Positions 35,801 through 43,257 of a stretch of DNA of 43,257 bases are shown piece after piece. Origin of the DNA: Saccoglossus kowalevskii (Eukaryota; Hemichordata; Enteropneusta; Harrimaniidae). The stretch spans positions 592,132 through 635,388 of the forward strand of contig NW_003116448.1 in NCBI RefSeq assembly GCF_000003605.2, read 5' to 3'. The stretch's first letter is position 1, and each line of letters starts with the position of its first letter. Under the pieces are notes generated by a model. That model worked only from the letters and a program-made list of their open reading frames with translations, searched no databases and had not been told where the DNA came from. The position numbers and the translations under genes are program-made.

Positions 35801-36969
35801 GTTGAGCTACATGTGACCAAAACTAGATTCAGAGTTAGTGATCATTGTTTTAAAATTGAAACTGACAGACATAAACAGATTGCAGTTAATTCTACAACAT
35901 GTGATCAATGTATACAGACGAAGTTGAAGATGAAAACCATTTTGTTATCAATACTGCATCCATTTAACAAAACAGAAATGCATATAATTTTAGAACCAGT
36001 ATTGAGAGTGACAAATTTATTTCCATTATGAGCAACAAACATGTCACTTCTCATAGCTCAGTTCATTAATAATAATAACTTCATTGCCTCCATGTAAAAA
36101 GATTTACATAGGATAAGTACAGCAAACAAGATATATGTAAAAATATTGTACAAAAAAAAGAAAAACAAGAACATAACTAGTATTTAAATGTTAAATAAAT
36201 CTTTTTGCTGTGTAAATATAATTGGCAAGTTCTATAATTATGCCAGGATCTTTGCTTGAGAGTATAAATGTGAACTGTATATTTCATTGTTGGATGAAAG
36301 TAGTGTCATAATTTTGTGGATGAAGTTTTCCCTGTGTGTGTTATAATTTGGGCAATTCAATAGAAAAATGTTTTGCATCTTCAATTGAATTTGTGTCACA
36401 GTTATTGCATATTCTTTTGATTATAGGTTTCTTAGGAAATGAATATCTGCCTTCATTAATACCAGACAGTGACTGTGTCTTGAATGAGCTGGGAGCATTA
36501 ATAGTGTTTTGTTGTTGATTTTTTATCTTCTTTATTTGTTTTGTGATATATGATCATTTTTATCTTCTCCGGGAGATATTATAAGTTAATAAATACTATT
36601 ATTATGTGCGCTCTGGGTGTGCGCTTCTAGAATAATAATTCCTGGCTGTGCATTTAATTTTTTTTAATTATAATTAATTTATGTTCAGAAAATTTACACT
36701 GGTTTTCACACAATAATATAGTTTTCTTGTCTCGCTGGATATACAATGGTACATCTCTTTAACGACTGGGTGGCAAATTAGTGACCGATTTCTGATGGAC
36801 TTCCAACCTGACCTTGGCTGACCCATGGAGCTAGCTCCATGGCTGACCTATAATGTTTGTATTTTACCTTATTCGCCTTTACCTGTCCTTTCTTTTTTGG
36901 CATTCTATCAGATGTATGAATACATTTTGATGTCTGTAGAAATATTAGTGGTCTAGTGAACTTTATCAT
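32878..36969 (-). CDS. C15orf40: UPF0235/DUF167 protein, C15orf40 orthologue (148 aa)
   Basis: Minus-strand exons 36969-36868, 35484-35364, 34603-34476 and 32973-32878 join in frame (phases 0, 1, 0). The N-terminus ([20 protein letters not shown]) is basic and hydroxyl-rich, suggesting a mitochondrial presequence, and is followed by MPKKKG, which also starts the human short form. The DUF167 core includes [46 protein letters not shown] and [13 protein letters not shown], matching the family in order. Human proteins are of similar length. Two in-phase donors exist in exon 1 (after GQ and after VKANK), so five residues may be optional. It is head to head with NR2C2AP. The biochemical role of the family is unsettled. 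Confidence 0.92.
33058..33627. repeat. 21-bp minisatellite in C15orf40 intron 3
   Basis: Interleaved 21-bp units AATAATATAAATGAGATGTC(A) and AATAATATAAATAAATTGTT(A), with several longer variants carrying a GAAGAAAAAA insert. It creates Asn/Ile-rich artificial open frames. Confidence 0.9.
33766..34410. mobile_element. Non-autonomous element with ~150-bp terminal inverted repeats
   Basis: The left arm 33766-33915 and right arm 34265-34410 are inverted repeats of each other. Shared blocks include ATATCACTTTTCAT, CTCTAGATATT, TATGTAGTCCACCATCTTGA and GACAT. The outer ends begin CAAATGTA. No clear target duplication or coding frame was found. It lies about 65 bp from exon 3 of the C15orf40 orthologue. 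Confidence 0.75.
35580..36060 (+). mobile_element. LINE 3' ORF remnant (plus)
   Basis: Frames on plus read like the C-terminal part of a CR1/jockey-type LINE ORF2: [16 protein letters not shown], then [26 protein letters not shown] and, after a frameshift, [10 protein letters not shown]. This is the Cys-His segment typical of those ORFs. It is broken by stops and lies in C15orf40 intron 1. Confidence 0.65.
36061..36530 (-). mobile_element. LINE 3' ORF remnant (minus)
   Basis: On minus: [20 protein letters not shown] followed by [12 protein letters not shown], then after a frameshift [20 protein letters not shown]. It is the same LINE C-terminal segment as the neighbouring plus-strand remnant, but inverted. 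Broken by stops and shifts; located in C15orf40 intron 1. Confidence 0.65.
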
Positions 36970-37076
36970 TCAACCACACTTAAAGTATCGGCGGAATACC
37001 GAACCACAATAACACAAACTACGAGGAAACCCGGAAGTAAACAAATGCGCATGCGTGGGGTAGATTTTTTGCAATA
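36970..37076. promoter_or_regulatory. Bidirectional promoter of C15orf40 and NR2C2AP
   Basis: Only 107 bp separate the two divergent start codons. The interval holds an ETS site (CCGGAAGT, 37031-37038) and an NRF1 site (TGCGCATGCG, 37046-37055) but no TATA box. Both factors are typical of bidirectional housekeeping promoters. Untranslated leaders must be very short or overlap. Confidence 0.8.
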
Positions 37077-39618
37077 ATGGCAGCCTCCATTGGAAAACAT
37101 GCGTCCAAAATAAAGTGAGTATTTTTCAGTAAACTAAAGTCGTAACGGTAACAGGAGACTGTCGGTACCTAAAATACCAGTGCCTACCCAACAATTAGAC
37201 TGCTGTCAGTTCATCTACCAGTATCATGAATGTAGAATTTTAAAAAGCGACCTCAAATAACAGAAGTTTTTTTTTTCTACCTTTATTAAATAGTAACATG
37301 TATGAATGTGATACAAATGATAAAGAATATGTATGTATACGTCACTGAATGACTGATGAATAGTATGAAACAACGCTGGTTTAGATTGTGATAAAAGAAA
37401 AATTTCTTACTATGCATGATAATCTCTAAAACATGGAATTGAATTTGTACCTGTAATTATTTTGTAATCAAATGCGCCAGTCAATATAAACTATGAGCTT
37501 TCACCCCCCCTACAACAACAACAACCAACCACCCTAATTTGGTATGCGGGGACAAGAACAATATTTCGAGGTGCTAAATATATTATGCCCCACCCTCTAG
37601 GGTAAATAAAAATCTTATCCCAATCCAGCATATTCCTGCACTATTATTCCCTAGTTTTTTTTCCCATGTGAAATATTTCATGAGAAAATAGCAAACTCCT
37701 GAGTGCCATAATTGCCCCCACGTAACCCGAGAGGGGGGGTCAGGGTTTCCATGTCCACGACATTCAATTTCAGTGTTTAATAAAATTTGGCCTGGCCTGA
37801 AAAGAGACTTGCTTATAAATATTTTCTGTTACTAAAAACATGTTTTTTTTTTCATAGAGTGAGCTCTACTTTGAATCGTGATGTAAAACAATTTGGTAAA
37901 AAGTATATGTTTGATGATGATGAGGAAACGTGTTGGAATTCAGACCAGGTAAAAAAATGACAGTTGAATTAGAGAATAACAGCTAAAAATGAGCAAATAT
38001 TTGAATTCAGTGATTGTATTTCTGTCACATGTTTTAGTACTTTTGTTTCCAATGTGAACAAAAAAAAATTGTTCAATGTTGGTGATGGTGATGGTGATGT
38101 ACCGGTAGTTTACCATATAAAATAATATTTCAAACTTTGGAACAAGTGCAGATAAAATTTGGAATGGATACAGAATAATAAATTCCAATGTTTTCTGTTC
38201 TAGATATATAATAATGATGAATATAAAAGGTGTAAGGAAAGTTTCAAAATTGGGGGCACTGTTTGATCCGATTGGAACATATAATTTTTTCTTTTTACAG
38301 TATAATGAATGAAAAAACCTATGAACATAAAGTATTTACATCTCCAGTGCCGTGCCTTGAGTACATTATATTTTAAAATTTGTATGCATACCAGAATGAT
38401 TTTGTGAAATGAAAACTTAATTTTGTATGTTTTCAGTACTAAAACTATTGAGCAATATGAAATATGTGAGTCTACGGTCTCCATGAATTTTGTGATTGAT
38501 TGTTGTATGATTTGATTAAAAAGAAAATCTTAGGTTACCTCTAACAGTTTATTTGATACTGATCAAAAACGTATTAAATAAACTTTAGTACAGTTGTTTT
38601 TTGATGAATTTTTCTAAAAATTTATGATTAACATATGTTTTTTTATGCAATATCATAAACGTATGAGCTTTCAATAATGGAAATGCGGTACCAGTTTACT
38701 TGTAACAAAGATTGAAGCTGAACTTGAAATAAAAACAACAAATTATCTTTTCTTTCATAATAGGGCTCACCGCAGTGGGTAGTCATGGAATTTCCCCATC
38801 AAATCAGACTCCAAGAGCTGATGATACAATTTCAAGGAGGATTTGTGGGAAAAGAATGTTGGATAGAAGGTTGCCATGATGATGAAACAATGACAAAAAT
38901 TCTAGATTTTTATCCAGAAGATGTGAATTCATTGCAAATATCCTTTCTTTTGTAGATGGTTAGTTAGTCAGACATTTTATTGTTGTTTGCAGCTTTCATT
39001 GATGTTCATACTATAGACAAATTTTTGTTGCATAAACTTTTATTTTCTTCGCTATATATAAAATATGACCTTCACTGTGTCCTTCATTGTTGTAAATGAC
39101 CTTTGATTGTTAGCTTTTCATTGACACAAATGACCTTTCATTAAGGTAGGCAACTGCTCAAATAGATGAACATTTATCGTTATAGAAAAAAACCAATGGT
39201 TACATACATTATAATATTATGACAACATTGACACAGTTAACCTTTCATTGACATGGACGACCTTTCATTGATATGGACAGCATTCATTGACATAGATGAC
39301 AGATGACCTTCATTGATATGGGTGACCATCCATTGAACAGGTAACCTTCAATGATAAAGATGTTTCATTAACAATTCATTTAAAATGTTATAAATATAAA
39401 TGACCACCAAATCATTCATGCAAAAAATGGCATTTGGAAGTTATAACAAACTGATTCATACACACTACTATTCTCCTTAACTCACAGTTTTCCACTCTTT
39501 TCATTTACCCACAGATCAGCTGTTTACAAAAGTCAAAATTATATTTAACAGCAGTACAGATTTTTATGGAAGAATCACTATTTATAAATTGGACTTAATT
39601 GGAACTCAAATTACTTGA
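37077..39618 (+). CDS. NR2C2AP: Nuclear receptor 2C2-associated protein orthologue (141 aa)
   Basis: Exons 37077-37114, 37858-37948, 38764-38937 and 39496-39618 join in frame. The protein matches NR2C2AP along its length: VSSTLNRDVKQFGKKYMFDD with DEETCWNSDQ, QWVVMEFPHQIRLQELMIQF, FYPEDVNSLQ, and STDFYGRITIYKLDLIG. Human NR2C2AP is 139 aa and in mammals binds the orphan receptor TR4/NR2C2 and represses its activity; the fold is discoidin/F5-8C-like. Whether that partner is kept here is unknown. The third intron is AT-AC (U12 type); if unspliced, the frame ends five codons later. A poly-A signal AATAAA lies at 39633-39638. Confidence 0.93.
38938..39495 (+). other. U12-type AT-AC intron of NR2C2AP (558 bp)
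   Basis: Donor ATATCCTTT (38938-38946) is a full match to the U12 5' splice site. TCCTTAAC (39474-39481) matches the U12 branch site, 14-15 bases before the terminal TTCCAC (ends 39495). Removing it joins SLQ to SFHLPTDQL in phase 0, matching the family's SLQTFPIP...DRL pattern. No GT-AG alternative keeps the frame. Confidence 0.88.
39060..39390 (+). repeat. Degenerate ~20-bp repeat inside the U12 intron
   Basis: About ten imperfect copies of ACCTTTCATTGACATGGATG-like units, with spacing varying from 18 to 30 bp, occupy the middle of the AT-AC intron. Confidence 0.65.
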
Positions 39619-39639
39619 GTTTTTTAAAACTGAATAAAA

Positions 39640-42350
39640 CACATAGAATTTTGTAAACAGTCTGTATGACTAGTCTCTTCTGCAATTTCCAAAATGAATA
39701 ATTTAACTATCCTGTGCACATTGCCATGATGTGAATTTAATCATGTGCCAACATAATATGGTTGCTTCTCAGACAAATCTGATTAAAATTTGATGTTATT
39801 AATTTATTAAATGTTATTTATTTTATTGTATTAACAGTATTTTATTGTTTTCTATCATTTTTACGTTGTTTTAACATTTGATGCCCTACCTAGTGTTAAT
39901 TCAAAACAAAATAAATAGGAATTGACCATGGGTTGAATTACAATTCATTAGATGATGGCACTAGAGCTCTAAATACACCAAAATCTTTGTTGATCAGAGT
40001 GGATTTGTTTTGCAAATGATGAAGGTTTAAACATAGTACATCTTAGAACATATGTGCATACATTTCTATCACTGTTCAAAAACCTTGAAAACTCTGAAAG
40101 TTGGCACTTAACCAAGAATGGATCTTTTTATAGACATGAATGAAACTCACTCAAATTTTGTATATACTGTACAATGTTTTAATTTTCGTTGCTAGAAATT
40201 TCTGTGATTTCAGCATTTCCATGTAAGTAATTCATGGGAACAAAATTTCGCAAAAGTCACTGACACTCAGAACCCAGAAAACTTATCACTGCTAAAGAAA
40301 TTCATGATATTCCCTGATGCACAAACTTAAAGCAGTTTACAGCATATACATGTAGATCACAGGTTGATAAGAACTAAGGCTATGTAATAAACACAACTAA
40401 TTTTAATTAGTCAAAAAGAACTCTGGTACAATTGCATTCACAACATACTATGTGCATCTCGCATATAAAAGAACTAGCTTCGTCATAGAATAAATTTAAT
40501 TCTACCAGCTTTAGAAAACGAATGCACACATTTACAGTAACCTAGCATTTGAATTTTGTTTCTTAAAATGAGTTCCCTATTTGTTTGGTCTGCATAAATC
40601 ATTTTTCAAGCAAATTGCATGTGCTATTGTTGTTGTTATTATTGTGTTCTTATATATTGAATGCAGTTTTAAGATTTGAACAAATTGTTAGTGATGGAGG
40701 TTATCAGAGACATTGACTAAAATTAAAATATTCCTCCCATTTCATGAAAAATAAAGTCAGGTCAGGCTTTAAAAAATGTTGTATGTTCTATTTCAAATGC
40801 AGTCAATGAATATTTGTAAACAAACCAAATTATTAGGGCCTAATTTATTTAGAGGGAAGAAATAACTGTTCAATTCTGTGCTCCGCTAGAGGGAAGAAAT
40901 AACTGTTCAATTCTGTGCTCCGCTAAAAATACAGTCTCTCTCCTCCTTCACCCCTCCCCCAATGTTTTACCTATCAGGCCGTCCTCTCCCCGCTGCCCAA
41001 ACAATATTAATTGAAGACCGTCCTCTCCCCACATGATTTGTAAAGATTCACTGCTACCTTTTGACTTGCCACAAGCACATTTTCTCTATCAATGGAGGAA
41101 CTTGGGCTTTTGATTGTTGACAGTATTTGGTAGTTACAAATTTGTAGTTGTTGGAGACTGTGAGTAAAACTTAAAGATTCCTTCACTTTTCACGAAAATA
41201 ACGTCACTGAGTCTTAAAAATTGGTGTACGTTTTGTTTGACAGTTTGGAATTCGTGGTTGTCAGAGACTTTGACTACAAATGAAAGATTCCTTCAATTTT
41301 GTAATGTTCAGTTGACCACCTGTTGACGCTGTGCTCGTGTTAGCAGTAAGCGTGGAGAGTACTATGTCGTTGGGGCGCACTATATAGAATAGCCATGGCA
41401 ATAATGTAACATTTCAATTCTGGGTGTAAACTCAATTAATATCAAAACTAACAGAGAACAAAATATGAACGCTAAATAGTGAATAAAATGTTAAAGCATT
41501 GCACTTCATAAAAAAGTTTATAGAGTCTGGTTACAATAAAAAAATGTTGTTGCACTGGGCAGTTGATTAAAAACTTGTTCAACTCTACGAGAAATATTAT
41601 GTTTGATACCATAATTAACTTAAATGATCATTTTCGCCAAATTCCTGATAGTTAGTGTATATTTCTTATATAATTGTGATCATTTCGTTTCTTTGGTGTG
41701 TGTAAAGTTGCATTCCATTAGGTGGTGTATTGTATGTTTCACAATAAGCTTGTGGGAGATGTAACCTCGGGGTTAAAACCTTCTGAATACACCTGAATTT
41801 AGCAGCAGATTTATAAAGCACGACAACAAACTTTGTTGACTTGAAATTGGCAAGGTTAAATGTTGTCATTGTCATTAACAAATGACCTCGAGAAGCGTAT
41901 TTGTATCACTATCACAGTTACCGCTAAGTTGCCTTATTGCAATTCTCCCTTGGTCATATCTGACTACCCCGCGGGCAATCACCGCAATTGTGATGCCTGT
42001 TATGACATTATTTTTGTGTGGTCGTTATGAATTACCACTAACTGCGTACAACCATAACACCAATTCGGTACTATTAAATAAATCAGATAATAAATAAATG
42101 TTTCAATTTATATTTGCCTAAAGTTATATTCTCTTGTAAAATATAACGAACGGCTACTGCATCCTATATTATATATATATATTAGTATACTGTGTTTCTC
42201 GCTCAATATGTACCGAATGCCCGATCATAATAAAACCATATATTACCAGTACATGTAGCAATATGCAAAACACAGTAGGAGTATATAAATAGATATTGTT
42301 GATATAGTCTTGTTGGTGACAGATGTAACCTGCACTGAGCGCCGGACGCC
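39640..42350. other. Intergenic, no gene recognised
   Basis: AT-rich. The only structured item is a perfect 37-bp tandem duplication at 40851-40924. The minus open frame at 41666-41881 shows no recognised motif. Confidence 0.4.
40851..40924. repeat. Perfect 37-bp tandem duplication
   Basis: Two identical adjacent copies (40851-40887, 40888-40924) starting AGAGGGAAGAAATAACTG and ending GTGCTCCGCT. Absence of differences implies a recent event or an assembly artefact. Confidence 0.9.
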
Positions 42351-42388
42351 ATGATGTCCAGTACGACAGCGTATGAGCGATGTAACTG
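42351..42388 (+). CDS. Possible first coding exon of an unrecognised gene
   Basis: An ATG at 42351 opens MMSSTTAYERCN and runs into a strong donor (CTG|GTAAGT) in phase 2. No in-window acceptor continues it: the one at 42842 gives an immediate stop. Any further exons would lie beyond 43257, where the window ends in a TATAG acceptor-like sequence. Speculative. Confidence 0.2.
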
Positions 42389-43257
42389 GTAAGTAAAATT
42401 TGTGTAAAAACTGGTATCAGCCGCATGACGGCCGTCTTGCTGTAATTGCTTTAACGGTCCGTGCGATTCGTCGTGTGTTGTCGGTTCGTGACGTCGTGCT
42501 CGTAACCATTTCGGAGCATTGTGTCATGGGTTACGCATCAGAACAAAATTCCACTGATGTATCTAGCCATAAAATCGAATAGAGTACATGTCCTCAGACC
42601 CGTAAATTGAGCCCTAGGGGCACGTATCAACAGTTAAACCACGTTGAATGCATTAATTCCACGTGGAATAGGTGGACATGACGTGCGTATTCAGTAAGTC
42701 TGACTTCTACGTTTCGTACAATATGGCTTGCAATGGGATAACATCAAAATGTCGAATCTCAGGAAACAATTAGAATAAAATGAGATACAATGTTTAGTCT
42801 AAATAACGGCGTAACCTAATGTAAATATTTGTGTTGTTTTAGAAACGTCACGCCCTTCGGTTCACTAATGTTTTGTTTTCCCCTATGCCCGCGACGGTGA
42901 CAGTGGACACCGTCCCTGTTGAGAGATGGTGACAGTGGACACCGGACACCGTCCCTGTTGAGGGATGGTGACTGGAGAACTACATGTTGGTAAAATTCGA
43001 CTCCTCGATTCTAAACTTATTTCAGTTTTGGTTATTTCACTAATTGGCTGTGATCACGTGGAGTTTGAATAACTATAGTGTTGACTTTTAATAACAAAAA
43101 TATATTTATAAATTGTTTGATTCTTTGTGGTGTTTATCGTATCTGACTACAACTCTCGACTTTATGCGAATGTTGATCCTTGATTGCACATTGTAAATGA
43201 CCTCTATAACTGACCAAATAATTTTAATACGAACAAAATAACATGTTATTTTTATAG
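42389..43257. other. Right-edge sequence with a small tandem repeat
   Basis: No gene recognised. At 42894-42975 there are two imperfect tandem copies of GGTGACAGTGGACACC...GTCCCTGTTGAG. Confidence 0.4.

Noticed and set aside
38764-38955. NR2C2AP ending at the TAG after ISFLL
   Set aside because: This reads into the U12 intron. The conserved C-terminal third is encoded by the exon at 39496-39618.
39513-39618. Last NR2C2AP exon starting after the CCCACAG acceptor
   Set aside because: That acceptor gives the wrong phase for the AT donor and loses the SFHLP residues; the CCAC end at 39495 fits frame, branch spacing and homology.
42169-42426. 85-aa minus-strand protein
   Set aside because: No recognised family; AT-repeat end and no supporting signals.

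Overview
This is AT-rich animal genomic DNA. Genes are split by introns with GT-AG (and one AT-AC) splice sites, several have close vertebrate orthologues, and decayed LINE, LTR-retrotransposon, hAT-like and long-inverted-repeat elements lie between and inside them. Gene content (FAM221B, NR2C2AP, the UPF0235 gene C15orf40, dispanin/CD225 genes, DUF1761 genes) and compact introns suggest a marine invertebrate, possibly a non-vertebrate deuterostome or a lophotrochozoan. The sequence alone does not fix the species.

Layout, left to right. (1) 968-5807, plus: a six-exon FAM221B orthologue with a 33-bp minisatellite in intron 4. (2) 7576-9370 and 12998-13728, minus: two paralogous two-coding-exon genes for small DUF1761-like membrane proteins, with the same intron phase. 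A decayed paired-domain reading frame lies between them. (3) 13729-18883: mostly non-coding, with an interspersed repeat and an hAT-like MITE. (4) 18884-22562 and 25630-29228, plus: tandem duplicated four-exon dispanin/CD225 (IFITM-like) genes. Their first two exons are nearly identical and their membrane-domain exons have diverged. Intron 3 of the second copy holds a 1.3-kb expansion of a 27-bp repeat. A Ty3/gypsy-like pol remnant abuts the left edge of the second copy. (5) 32878-36969, minus: the C15orf40/UPF0235 orthologue in four exons. Its introns carry a 21-bp minisatellite, a 645-bp long-TIR element and two LINE 3' ends arranged tail to tail. (6) 37077-39618, plus: the NR2C2AP orthologue, head to head with C15orf40 across about 107 bp carrying ETS and NRF1 motifs; its last intron is a U12-type AT-AC intron. 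(7) 39619-43257: no recognised gene, with one possible first exon near 42351.

There is no operon-like or prokaryotic system here. The most interesting signals are the U12 intron, the very short bidirectional promoter, the conversion-like identity block between the CD225 copies, the paralogue-specific minisatellite expansion, and the DUF1761 pair. All exon joins were derived by hand from splice sites, reading-frame phase and remembered family patterns; no database search was run.
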